DNA of 46,126 bases, taken from contig CAYGYX010000009.1 of NCBI GenBank assembly GCA_964354255.1, positions 1 to 46,126 of the forward strand, in the 5' to 3' direction. This document shows positions 7,729 to 16,028 of this stretch, one piece after another. Origin of the DNA: VGBK01 sp964354255 (GTDB lineage: Bacteria > Actinomycetota > Acidimicrobiia > Spongiisociales > UBA11373). A model generated the notes under the pieces. That model was given only the letters and a program-made list of their open reading frames with translations, did no database searches and had not been told where the DNA came from. The translations under genes and the position numbers were made by a program. Each line of letters begins with the position of its first letter. The stretch's first letter is position 1.

Positions 7729-9453
7729 TCAAACGGGCCCGAGCCGGCCCCGGGCCTTCCAGAACGCAGCGTATCGGCCGCCCTGTTCCAGCAGACGGCG
7801 GTGGGAGCCCCGTTCCACCACCCGGCCCCCATCGAGCACGATGATCTCGTCCATCCCTTCCAGGCCCTCGGCACCGTGGGTGATGAGCAGCAGGCCCCGC
7901 TCCTCTCCAGCGGCGAGGAGGGCGGCCACGACCCCGGCCGCCGCCTCCGGGTCGAGTCCGGCGGTGGGCTCGTCGGCCACCAGCACGGGGAAGGCGGCCA
8001 GGAGGGCCCGGGCCAGGGAGACCCGGCGGCGCTCGCCGCCGGAGACCTCTGCGCCGCCTCTCCCCATCGGAGTGGCCAGGCCCCCCGGGAGAGTGGCTAC
8101 CCATTGGGTGAGGCGGGCGGCGGCCAGGGCTCCTGACACCTCTTCCGCATTCGCCTCCGGTCGTCCGAGGAGCAGGTTGTCGCCCAGGGTGCCCTCCACC
8201 AGGACCGCGTCTTCGGCGGCGAGGCCGACGAGGAGGCGGATGCTCGCTCCGGACAGCCGCCGAGCGTCGATCCCCCCGACCAGATAGGCGCCCTCGTCGA
8301 GGTCGCGGAAGCGGAGGAGGGCCTGGGCCACGGTCGACTTGCCGGCCCCGCTCTCGCCCACGAGCGCCACCCTCCGGCCCGGCTCCAGGCAGAGGTCGAC
8401 CCCGCGGAGCGCCCAGGGCCCGCCGGGGCGATGGCGCAGGGAGGCGCCCCGCAGTTCGAGGCGCGGGCCCGCCGGGGACGGGCCCGGCTCGAGCGGATCG
8501 GGGGCGGGGTCGGGCCGTCGTTCCAGGGCGGCGAGGCGCCGGGCGGCGGCGGCACCTTCGTCGAGGCGGAGCAGACCGTGGGGGAGCAGCGCCACCGGTT
8601 CGAAGGCGGCGACGGCGAGCAGGGCGAGGGCCCCGAGCAGCACCCGGTCGAGTGTCCCGGCGGAGACGGCGTCGAGGCCGACCCGGACGACCAGCCAGAG
8701 GCAGATGCCGCTGCCGAGGGCGACCAAGCCCGAGCCGGCCCCGCTCACCCAGGCCGCCTTCCGGGAGAGGCGGGTGAGGCGGCCATCGGCGGCCTCGGCG
8801 GCGGCCAGCAGGTCGGGGGTACGGCCGTAGGCGGCTGCCTCGGCGGCTCCCTCGACGAGGTCGAGGACCGCCGTGGCCAGGTCGCCGCGCGCCTCGGCGA
8901 GGCGCCCCGCCCGGGTGCGCCCGGCGGCTCGCGCCGTCGCGCCGACGGCGGCGGCGGTGACCGCCAGGGCAACGGCCACCGCGTAGCCGGCCTGCGGCAG
9001 CAGGGCCCAGGCGGCGGCGCCGGCCCCGAGCACGGTCAGGACGGTGATCGCGATCGGCAGGAGGGCGCGCACCAGGGCCTGCTCCAGTTCTTCCAGGTCC
9101 GCGGTGAGGCGAAGGAGGAGATCGCCCGCCCGTTCCTCCTCGATCCCGGCCGGGCTGAGGCGCTCGACCGTGGCGAAGGCGCGGGTGCGGAGCCGGGCCA
9201 CCAGGCGGAGGGCGGCGTCGTGGGCGGAGAGGCGCTCCAGGTAGCGCAACACCGCCCGGGAGATGCCGAAGAAGCGCACGCCGACGATGGCCACCGTCAG
9301 TTCCAACACCCCCGGGTGCTCCCCGGCGCGGACGATGAGGTAGGCCCCGGTGGCCAGCAGGCCCACCCCAGCCGCCACCGTGCCCGCCCCGGCGGCGGTG
9401 GCGGCGGCGAACCAGCCGAGGGACCCCTTCAGCAGGTCGAGGAGGTGCTTCAC
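7729..9453 (-). CDS. cydC: CydC-like ABC transporter subunit (cytochrome bd assembly)
   Basis: 574 aa, an ABC half-transporter with an N-terminal six-helix membrane domain (about 1-300) and a C-terminal ATPase. Walker A is LVGESGAGKST, the signature is VSGGERRRVSLARALL, and Walker B is VLVADEPTAGLD. With CydD it forms the heterodimer that exports or handles thiols/heme needed to assemble cytochrome bd oxidase in the membrane. The GTG start at 9453 overlaps the cydD stop (GTGA); frames further upstream would run into cydD coding sequence. Position directly after cydA-cydB-cydD is what identifies this subunit as CydC. Confidence 0.88.
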   Translation of the reverse strand: MKHLLDLLKGSLGWFAAATAAGAGTVAAGVGLLATGAYLIVRAGEHPGVLELTVAIVGVRFFGISRAVLRYLERLSAHDAALRLVARLRTRAFATVERLSPAGIEEERAGDLLLRLTADLEELEQALVRALLPIAITVLTVLGAGAAAWALLPQAGYAVAVALAVTAAAVGATARAAGRTRAGRLAEARGDLATAVLDLVEGAAEAAAYGRTPDLLAAAEAADGRLTRLSRKAAWVSGAGSGLVALGSGICLWLVVRVGLDAVSAGTLDRVLLGALALLAVAAFEPVALLPHGLLRLDEGAAAARRLAALERRPDPAPDPLEPGPSPAGPRLELRGASLRHRPGGPWALRGVDLCLEPGRRVALVGESGAGKSTVAQALLRFRDLDEGAYLVGGIDARRLSGASIRLLVGLAAEDAVLVEGTLGDNLLLGRPEANAEEVSGALAAARLTQWVATLPGGLATPMGRGGAEVSGGERRRVSLARALLAAFPVLVADEPTAGLDPEAAAGVVAALLAAGEERGLLLITHGAEGLEGMDEIIVLDGGRVVERGSHRRLLEQGGRYAAFWKARGRLGPV

Positions 9454-11117
9454 GGCGCCCTCTCGCGAACGGTCGACAAGCGGCCGGCATCCAGCCACAG
9501 CACCCGGTCGGCCCGGGTGGCCGCCCCGGCGTGGTGTCCCGCCAGCACGATGGTGCTCGAGCCGCGCAGCCGGTCGAGGGAGTCCAGCATCGCCAGTTCG
9601 GTGAGCGGGTCGAGGTGGGCGGCGGGTTCATCGAGGAGGAGCAGTGGGGCGCGGCGCAGCAACGCCCGGGCGAGGGCGATGCGGCTCCGCTCCCCGGCGG
9701 AGAGGCGGGCGCCGCCCTCGCCGACGAGGGTGGCGATGCCCTCGGGCAGATCGTCGACGAAGCCGGCGGCGGCGGCGGCCAGGGCCCGGCGCACCTCATC
9801 GTCTGCGGCGCCGGGAGAGCCGAAACGCACGTTGTCGCCGATGGTGCCGTGGAAAAGGCGGGGCTGCTGGGGGAGCCAGGCCACCAGGCGCCGCCACCCG
9901 GCGATGTCCAGGGAGGCGAGGTCGACCCCGGCCACCCGCACCCGGCCCTCGGCGGCGGGGACGAGGCCGAGCAGCACTGCCAGGAGGGTGCTCTTCCCGG
10001 ACCCGGAGGGCCCGGCGACGGCCAAGTACTCACCGTCCTGGATGTGCAGCGAGATCCGGTCGAGAGCAGGGCCGGCCCGGCCGGGGTAAGCGACGGTGAG
10101 ACCCTCCACCATGATGGGGGCGGGCCGCGCCGGCACGGACGCCGTCCCCCGGGCCGGCGGCTCCCGGCCGGCGGTCTCGAGGCCGTCGAGGATCTCGGTG
10201 GCCGCCTCGACTCCTTCGGCCGCGGCGTGGAACTCGGCGGCCAGGCGGCGCGGGGGCAGGTAGGCCTCGGGGGCGAGGATCAGCACGGTGAGCCCCGCCT
10301 CCAGGCCCAGGCCCCCGTCGAGCACGCGCAGGCCGACGGCCACCGCCACCACCGCCACCGAGATGGTGGCCGCCAGTTCCAGCACGAAGGCGGAGAGGAA
10401 GGCGATGCGGAGCGTGCCCATGGTCTCCCGCCGGTGTCGGTCGGAGAGGGCGGCGAACGCGGCGACCTGCTGCCGGCTGCGGCGGAACACCTTGAGGGTG
10501 GGCAGGGCCCGCAGCGCCTCCACGAAGCCCGAGCTCAGGTCGGAGAAGGACCGCCAGCGTCGAGCCACCCGGGCCCGGGTCGCCGCCCCCACCAGCGCGC
10601 CGAAGAGGGGAATGAGCGGGAGGGTCACCGCCACGATCACCGCCGCCAGGGGGTCGAGGGCGAGCATCCAGCCCACCACGAAGACCGGGACCGCCACCGC
10701 CAGGGCCAGCTGCGGCAGGTAGCGGGCGAAGTAGGCGTCGAGGGCCTCGATGCCCCGGCCGGCGGCCGCGGCGAGGGCACCCGCCCGCTCCCCGGCCCCT
10801 TCGCGCTCTGCCACGTGCTCGAGCAGGGCGCGGCGCAAGGCCGACTTGACCCCGGCGGCGCTGTGGTGAGCGGCCACCTCGGTGAGCCAGGCCACCACGG
10901 CGGAGGCCGCCGACACCGCCAGTAATCCGGCCAGGGGGGCGGCCAGCGCCCGGGTAGGGGTGCCGGCGAAGCACTCGGCGACGAGGTGGGCGAGCAGGAC
11001 GGCGCGGGCGATGGCCAGGGCGGCGCCGGCGACGCCGAGGAGGACCGCTGCCGCCAGGAAGGGCCGGGCCCCCCGGCCGATCTGGAAGAGGCGCCGGTCG
11101 ACGGTGCGCTGCCGCAC
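9450..11117 (-). CDS. cydD: CydD-like ABC transporter subunit (cytochrome bd assembly)
   Basis: About 555 aa. An N-terminal membrane domain (to about 300) is followed by an ATPase with Walker A AGPSGSGKSTLLAVLLG, signature LSAGERSRIALARALL and Walker B LLLLDEPAAHLD. It pairs with CydC. The start is uncertain: I chose the GTG at 11117 (RQRTVDRRLFQIGR), 11 bases after the cydB stop. An upstream start at 11189 is in frame but would overlap cydB by about 60 bases. The cydABDC order is common in actinobacteria. Confidence 0.87.
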   Translation of the reverse strand: MRQRTVDRRLFQIGRGARPFLAAAVLLGVAGAALAIARAVLLAHLVAECFAGTPTRALAAPLAGLLAVSAASAVVAWLTEVAAHHSAAGVKSALRRALLEHVAEREGAGERAGALAAAAGRGIEALDAYFARYLPQLALAVAVPVFVVGWMLALDPLAAVIVAVTLPLIPLFGALVGAATRARVARRWRSFSDLSSGFVEALRALPTLKVFRRSRQQVAAFAALSDRHRRETMGTLRIAFLSAFVLELAATISVAVVAVAVGLRVLDGGLGLEAGLTVLILAPEAYLPPRRLAAEFHAAAEGVEAATEILDGLETAGREPPARGTASVPARPAPIMVEGLTVAYPGRAGPALDRISLHIQDGEYLAVAGPSGSGKSTLLAVLLGLVPAAEGRVRVAGVDLASLDIAGWRRLVAWLPQQPRLFHGTIGDNVRFGSPGAADDEVRRALAAAAAGFVDDLPEGIATLVGEGGARLSAGERSRIALARALLRRAPLLLLDEPAAHLDPLTELAMLDSLDRLRGSSTIVLAGHHAGAATRADRVLWLDAGRLSTVRERAP

Positions 11118-11128
11118 CGCCGCCGGGC

Positions 11129-12163
11129 TCAGCTGCTCGGCGACAGCTGCTCCCGGGTCACCCGCTTGCGGAACACCCAGTAGGACCACGCCTGATAGGC
11201 GAGCACCACCGGCACGAGGATGATGGCGACGACGGTCATCACCCGCAGGGTGGTGGGCGTCGAGGAAGCGTTGTGGATGTCCAGGGTGTAGGCGGCGTCG
11301 GTGCTCGAGGGCATCACCCGCGGGTACAGGCTCATGAACATCAGCAGGGTCGCCGCCAGGATGGTGACGCCGGTGGTGACGAAGGCCCAGCCGTCACGGC
11401 GAGCACGCAGCAGGGGGAACACCGCCAAGGCGGCCAGGGCGGCCACCGCGGCCACCGGGATCAGCGCCGCCATCGGGGAGCTGCCCCGGTTGCCCCCGGC
11501 GGCGTCCACCAGGGTCCAGGCCAGGAATCCGCCGGCCACCGCCACGGTGGGCAGTGCCAGCCGGGAGGAGAACCGATGCGCCCGTTCGGCCACCGGCCCC
11601 GCCGCCTTCAGTCCCAGGAAGGCGGCGCCGTGCAGGGTGAACAGCAGCAGGGTGGTCAGGCCGCCGAGGAGGGCGTAGGGGTTGAGCAGGGTCCACAGGG
11701 TGCCCGTGTACTCACGAGCGGCGTCGATGGGCACCCCGCGCACGATGTTGGCGAAGGCGACCCCCCATAGGAAGGCGGGGAGCAGGCTGCCGACGAAGAT
11801 GGCCCGGTCCCACCAGGCGCGCCACTGGGGGCGGCGGTCCTTGGCCCGGTACTCGAAGGCCACGCCCCGGATGATCAGCGCCACCAGGATGATGAAGAGC
11901 GGCAGGTAGAAGCCGCTGAACAGGGTGGCGTACCACTCCGGGAAGGCGGCGAAGGTAGCCCCGCCGGCGACGAGCAGCCACACCTCGTTGCCGTCCCAGT
12001 GTGGGCCGATGGCGCGGATGGCCACCCGCCGGTCCAGGTCGTCCCGCCCGACGACGGGCAGCAGGATCCCCACCCCGAAGTCGAAGCCCTCCAGGAAGAA
12101 GTAGCCCATCCAGAGGACCGCGATCAGCAGGAACCAGAGCGAGTTGAGGTCGGTCTCGATCAT
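11129..12163 (-). CDS. cydB: Cytochrome bd oxidase subunit II
   Basis: 344 aa polytopic membrane protein, the second core subunit of the quinol:O2 oxidoreductase cytochrome bd. It begins with the family-typical segment SLWFLLIAVLWMGYFFLEGFDFGVG and contains the conserved stretch WDGNEVWLLVAGGATFAAFP. It has about eight hydrophobic segments and the usual length. A GGAGGA ribosome site precedes the ATG, and only 13 bases separate it from the cydA stop, so both are in one operon. Confidence 0.95.
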   Translation of the reverse strand: MIETDLNSLWFLLIAVLWMGYFFLEGFDFGVGILLPVVGRDDLDRRVAIRAIGPHWDGNEVWLLVAGGATFAAFPEWYATLFSGFYLPLFIILVALIIRGVAFEYRAKDRRPQWRAWWDRAIFVGSLLPAFLWGVAFANIVRGVPIDAAREYTGTLWTLLNPYALLGGLTTLLLFTLHGAAFLGLKAAGPVAERAHRFSSRLALPTVAVAGGFLAWTLVDAAGGNRGSSPMAALIPVAAVAALAALAVFPLLRARRDGWAFVTTGVTILAATLLMFMSLYPRVMPSSTDAAYTLDIHNASSTPTTLRVMTVVAIILVPVVLAYQAWSYWVFRKRVTREQLSPSS

Positions 12164-12176
12164 CGGGTCCTCCTCC

Positions 12177-13556
12177 TCAGTAGGCCAGGCCGGCCCCGAC
12201 CTCGGTCGGAGTCGTCTCCTCGCCGGCCCCGGCCCGGGCGTACCTGGCCATCAAGTAGACGTCGATCAGCGCCAGGGCCCCGTACAGCACCGTGAAACCG
12301 ATCAAGCTGATCAGGACCGAGGCCATCCCCACCGACGGCGAAACCGAATCGCGGGTGAGGAGTACCCCGTAGACCGTCCAGGGCTGGCGCCCGATCTCGG
12401 TAACCACCCACCCCGTGGTGTTGGCCAGGAAGGGCAGGCCCAGGGCGAGCAGGGCGAGGCGGTGGTACCAGGCCGTCTCGTAGAAGCGCTGGCGGTGCAG
12501 GAGCCAGGCGCCCAGCGCTCCGAGGGCGATGAGCCCGAAGCCCACCCCAACCATGACCCGGAAGGACCAATAGACCGTGCCCACCGGGGGGCGGTAGTCG
12601 CCGGGGCCGAAGGTGGCCTCGTACTCCTCCTGCAGCGGGTTGATGCCCTCCACTTCGCTCGTCCACGAGTGATCGGTGAGCAGGCTCAGGCCGTGGGGGA
12701 TGGCGATGTTCACCAGGTTGCGCCCCTCCTCCCTGTCGGGGATGGCGAACAGCGACAGGGCGGCCGGGCCCTCGGTCTCCCAGTGCGCCTCGACGGCGGC
12801 GTGCTTCATGGGTTGCACGTCGGCCACCAGCTGGCCCTGGAAGTGGCCGCTGATGGCCACACCCACGCTCGACACCAGCACCAATCCCACCGCCAGCGCG
12901 GCGGAGAGCCGGAACACCGGGTCCTCGTGGCGGCGGATCAGGTGCCATCCGCTGACGGCCAGCACCAGGATCCCGGCGGTGAGCAGGGCGGCCAGGACGG
13001 TGTGGCCGAGGTGGTACCAAGCCATGGGGTTGCGGATCAAGTCGAGGAAGCTCTCCAGCTCGGCCCGGCCGGTCACCGGGTTGAGGCGGTAGCCCACCGG
13101 GTTCTGCATCCAGGCGTTGGCCGCCAGGATCCAGAAGGCGGAGATCACCGTGCCCGCGGCCACCAGCCAGGCGCAGGCGGCGTGCAGGCGGGGCGAGAGG
13201 CGGTCCCAGCCGAAGATCCACAGGCCCAGGAAGGTGGACTCGAGGAAGAAGGCTGCCAGACCCTCCACCGCCAGCGGGGCGCCGAAGATGTCGCCGACGA
13301 ACCGGGAGTAGGAGGACCAGTTCATCCCGAACTGGAACTCCTGGACGATGCCGGTGACGACGCCCACCGCGAAGTTGATCAGGAAGAGCTTCCCCCAGAA
13401 CTTGGTGGCCCGCAGGTACTTGGGATCGCGCTTGCGCACCCACATCGTCTCCAGCGTCGCCACCACCACCGCCAGGCCGATGGTGAGCGGCACGAAGAGG
13501 AAGTGGTAGATCGTCGTGATCCCGAACTGCCATCGGGCGGCGATCAGGGCATCCAT
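12177..13556 (-). CDS. cydA: Cytochrome bd oxidase subunit I
   Basis: 459 aa membrane protein carrying the hemes and quinol site of cytochrome bd, an oxidase with high oxygen affinity that contributes to a proton gradient without pumping. Seen: N-terminal RWQFGITTIYHFLFVPLTIG with the axial His18, WYHLGHTVLAA (a second His region), VADVQPMKHAAVEAHW (Met ligand region) and the signature GRQPWTVYGVLLT. The Q-loop is short, as in most Gram-positive CydA proteins. It is first in a probable operon cydABDC-moaD/moeA-moeA. Confidence 0.96.
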   Translation of the reverse strand: MDALIAARWQFGITTIYHFLFVPLTIGLAVVVATLETMWVRKRDPKYLRATKFWGKLFLINFAVGVVTGIVQEFQFGMNWSSYSRFVGDIFGAPLAVEGLAAFFLESTFLGLWIFGWDRLSPRLHAACAWLVAAGTVISAFWILAANAWMQNPVGYRLNPVTGRAELESFLDLIRNPMAWYHLGHTVLAALLTAGILVLAVSGWHLIRRHEDPVFRLSAALAVGLVLVSSVGVAISGHFQGQLVADVQPMKHAAVEAHWETEGPAALSLFAIPDREEGRNLVNIAIPHGLSLLTDHSWTSEVEGINPLQEEYEATFGPGDYRPPVGTVYWSFRVMVGVGFGLIALGALGAWLLHRQRFYETAWYHRLALLALGLPFLANTTGWVVTEIGRQPWTVYGVLLTRDSVSPSVGMASVLISLIGFTVLYGALALIDVYLMARYARAGAGEETTPTEVGAGLAY

Positions 13557-13573
13557 GCTCTGGCTCCGATCGG

Positions 13574-13594
13574 TCTACGTAGAGCGGGACCATA
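13574..13594 (-). promoter_or_regulatory. Putative cyd operon promoter and palindromic operator
   Basis: TATGGT (13594-13589) is a plausible -10 box. The perfect palindrome TCTACGTAGA (13574-13583) lies where transcription would start, about 20 bases before the cydA ATG. An operator over the start point is possible. It does not resemble a Rex site. No good -35 box is visible. Confidence 0.3.
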
Positions 13595-13658
13595 GCGCGG
13601 CGACCGGTGGCAAGTAGCCCGGCGTCGGGCCCTTCCGCGGCCTGCGCGGAGGCTGCCG

Positions 13659-13664
13659 TAGCCT
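13659..13664 (+). promoter_or_regulatory. Putative -10 element for the RTX-repeat gene
   Basis: TAGCCT followed by eight bases predicts a start point near 13673 and a leader of about 46 bases that includes a GGGGAGG ribosome site before the ATG at 13719. The identical hexamer precedes the gene at 27492. Confidence 0.4.
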
Positions 13665-13718
13665 GTTGACCGATGCCTCCGGGGCGACGGCACTTGGTCG
13701 CACGCAGGGGAGGCAGCA

Positions 13719-14558
13719 ATGCGCAGGCGGTACTGGGTTCTGATGACGCTGGCAGGTTCCCTGGTGACGGCGGCGGGAGGGGGTGCGTCGGCGACTCCCC
13801 GGGCGGCGACCTGTGGGGGATCGGCGGCAACCATCACCGGCAGTGGGACCATTCAGGGGACCGAGTTCGCCGACGTGATCGTGGGCAGCAGCGGGGCCGA
13901 TGTCATCTTCGGCAGAGGGGGCGCCGATCTCATCTGCGGGCGGGATGGGGATGACCGGATCGAGGCGGGAGACGGCACCAACACCATTTGGGGTGACCGC
14001 GGGGCCGATACCTTGATCGGCGGCCTGCACTTCGACACGATCTACGGCGGTCCGGGGGACGACTTGATACGGCCCTTGCAGGGTGACAACGATCGGGCTT
14101 ATGGCCAGGGGGGCAGCGACCGCATCGAGATCCTGTGGGGCACCGGGCTGGTGGTCGACGGCGGGCCCGGCCGCGACACCCTGGACCTGCGCGCCGCCTT
14201 CGGGACGGCCACGGTGCGCCTCGACTGGGCGACGCCGCGATTGTTCTTCAACGGCAGCCCGGCGGGCGTGCTCGGGGGACTGGAGAACGTCGAGGGCACG
14301 GCGGGCCACGACGTGATCAACGGCAACGGTTCCCGCAACGTGCTGCGCGGCTGGGGTGGCAACGACCTCCTCTATGGTTACGGGGGAAACGACCGGCTAG
14401 TGGGCGGGCAGGGGCTGGACGGCCTCTACGGACACGACGGCGATGACTATCTCGACGGTGGCCCCGGCTACGACATCGGCAATGGATTTGCCGGGTGGGG
14501 CACCTGCGAGGACGTCGACGAGCCCTACAGCTGCGAGAGCTTCATCTACGGGCCTTAG
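13719..14558 (+). CDS. Secreted protein with RTX-type (hemolysin-like) calcium-binding repeats
   Basis: 279 aa. The N-terminus MRRRYWVLMTLAGSLVTAAGGGASATPRA is a Sec signal peptide. The mature part is built of Gly-Asp-rich nonapeptide repeats such as GRGGADLICGRDGDDRI and GWGGNDLLYGYGGNDRLVGG, in two blocks (about 45-130 and 195-255) around a non-repeat middle. Such repeats normally wind into a calcium-binding beta-roll. Type I secreted RTX proteins lack an N-terminal Sec signal; this one has it and has no ABC exporter nearby, so the Sec route is inferred. Four cysteines near the C-terminus or in repeats could form disulfides. A strong GGGGAGG ribosome site supports the start. No enzymatic domain is recognisable. 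Confidence 0.85.
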   Translation: MRRRYWVLMTLAGSLVTAAGGGASATPRAATCGGSAATITGSGTIQGTEFADVIVGSSGADVIFGRGGADLICGRDGDDRIEAGDGTNTIWGDRGADTLIGGLHFDTIYGGPGDDLIRPLQGDNDRAYGQGGSDRIEILWGTGLVVDGGPGRDTLDLRAAFGTATVRLDWATPRLFFNGSPAGVLGGLENVEGTAGHDVINGNGSRNVLRGWGGNDLLYGYGGNDRLVGGQGLDGLYGHDGDDYLDGGPGYDIGNGFAGWGTCEDVDEPYSCESFIYGP

Positions 14559-14651
14559 CCGTCTGGACGGTCAATGGGCATTGCGACGGGGAACCTGAGA
14601 CGGGGCTGAGGAACAGCGGGAGCCGGCGGCGGCCGAGCCTCGATTCCCTGG

Positions 14652-14657
14652 TATAAC
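14652..14657 (+). promoter_or_regulatory. Putative -10 element for the LCP gene
   Basis: TATAAC lies 21 bases before the ATG at 14679. It would give a very short leader without a visible Shine-Dalgarno sequence. Confidence 0.35.
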
Positions 14658-14678
14658 CCTGCCGACTACACCCCCCGC

Positions 14679-15989
14679 ATGACGCAAGGTCCGACTCCCC
14701 CCCCTGCCCCGCCCCTGCCCGCGCCCCCCGGCCGACCCCGCCGCTGGCCGAAGCGTCTCCTCATCGGCTTCCTGGTGGTGGCCAACCTCGGCATCTTCGG
14801 CGCTCTGGGCGCCGTTTGGTACGCCGCCCGGCGGGTGACCTCCTCGGTGGCGACCCTGCCGTCGGAGGGGCTCGGGCTGACGGAAACCCCGACCGAGCTG
14901 GACGATCCCCGCACTTTCCTGCTCATCGGCAGCGACAGCCGGGCCGACCTCCCGGACGACTGGGTGGGGTACGGGGACTACGGCGGCCAACGGGCCGACG
15001 TGGTCATGCTGGTGCAGGTGATTCCCGACAAGGGGGTGCTGCAGATACTCAGCATCCCGCGCGACCTGCGGGTGGTCGTCGACGGCAGCACCAACCGCAT
15101 CAACGCCGCCTTCAACTACGGCGCCCCGGCGATCGTCGCCGCGGTCGCCGAGTTCACCCAGTCGCCGATCCATCACTACCTGGAGGTGGACTTCGCCGGC
15201 TTCGCCGGCATCGTCGACGCGGTGGGCGGGATCGAGATGATCTTCCCCTACCCGGCGCGCGACACGAAGTCGAAACTGGAGGTGGCCGCCGGCGCTCAGG
15301 CGCTCGACGGGCGGACCGCCCTGGCCCTGGCCCGGTCCCGGCACTACCAGGAGTTCCGGGAGGGTGAGTGGGTGTTCGTCGACGCCAGCGACCTGGGCCG
15401 CACCCGGCGCCAGCAGGACCTCCTCATGGCCCTCATCACCCAGATCGACCGCCCTTCCTCGCTGAGCGGGTTCAACGAGCTGGTAGACAGCCTGGGGCAG
15501 TTCGTCACCGCCGACGACACCCTGGGGGAGGATGAGATCATCCAGCTGGCGTGGGAGATGCGCTCGGTGGGCTCGGAGGACTTCGATGCTCTCACCTTGC
15601 CGGTGGACGGCCTGGAGGAGGGCGGGGTGTCCTATGTAGTGCCGCGTGAGCCCGACGCCGGGCAGGCGCTGGCCGCCTTTCGCGCCGGCGAGCCGCTGAC
15701 CGCCGCGGTCGAGGGAAACGGCCGGGTGGAGGTCCAGAACGGCAACGGGGTGGCCGGGTCGGCGGGCGCAGTAGCCGACCGCCTGCGTGCCGGTGGCTGG
15801 GAGGTAGTGGCGGTCACCAGCGGTGAGCGGGAGGACTATGCCACCACCCTGGTGGTCGCCCGGCCCCAGTACCTCTCCCAGGCGGAGTCGGTGGCCGCCT
15901 TCCTCGGTTACGGCAGTGTCGAGGTGGGGAGGGTGCCCGCCGGGGCCGACGTGGTGGTTATCGTCGGGGCTGATGCCATCAGCGGCTGA
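14679..15989 (+). CDS. LytR-CpsA-Psr (LCP) family cell-wall ligase with LytR C-terminal domain
   Basis: 436 aa. A Pro-rich cytoplasmic tail is followed by one membrane helix (about 28-50) and the extracellular LCP domain: FLLIGSDSR, GQRADVVMLVQV, LSIPRDLRV, TNRINAAFNYG, and the end region LARSRHYQEF and DLGRTRRQQDLLMAL. The conserved Arg and Asp residues that bind polyprenyl pyrophosphate are in place. A LytR_C domain follows (about 345-436, VEVQNGNGVAGSAGAVADRL). LCP enzymes transfer glycopolymers from lipid carriers to peptidoglycan, for example arabinogalactan or teichoic-acid-like chains. The epimerase gene 39 bases downstream may share the transcript and supply sugar nucleotides. Confidence 0.93.
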   Translation: MTQGPTPPPAPPLPAPPGRPRRWPKRLLIGFLVVANLGIFGALGAVWYAARRVTSSVATLPSEGLGLTETPTELDDPRTFLLIGSDSRADLPDDWVGYGDYGGQRADVVMLVQVIPDKGVLQILSIPRDLRVVVDGSTNRINAAFNYGAPAIVAAVAEFTQSPIHHYLEVDFAGFAGIVDAVGGIEMIFPYPARDTKSKLEVAAGAQALDGRTALALARSRHYQEFREGEWVFVDASDLGRTRRQQDLLMALITQIDRPSSLSGFNELVDSLGQFVTADDTLGEDEIIQLAWEMRSVGSEDFDALTLPVDGLEEGGVSYVVPREPDAGQALAAFRAGEPLTAAVEGNGRVEVQNGNGVAGSAGAVADRLRAGGWEVVAVTSGEREDYATTLVVARPQYLSQAESVAAFLGYGSVEVGRVPAGADVVVIVGADAISG

Positions 15990-16028
15990 TCACACCGGGC
16001 AGAGCATTTCCCGGGGGAGGAGGGCGGG

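Noticed and set aside
7712..10033. 773-codon open frame overlapping cydC and cydD on the same strand
   Set aside because: It is an out-of-frame Pro/Arg-rich shadow; the true frames carry Walker and signature motifs.
13673..13954. Possible leaderless 93-codon gene starting at the predicted RTX transcription start
   Set aside because: It overlaps the RTX gene in another frame, has shadow-like Arg/Gly composition and no domain. The RTX frame has a signal peptide, repeats and a good ribosome site.
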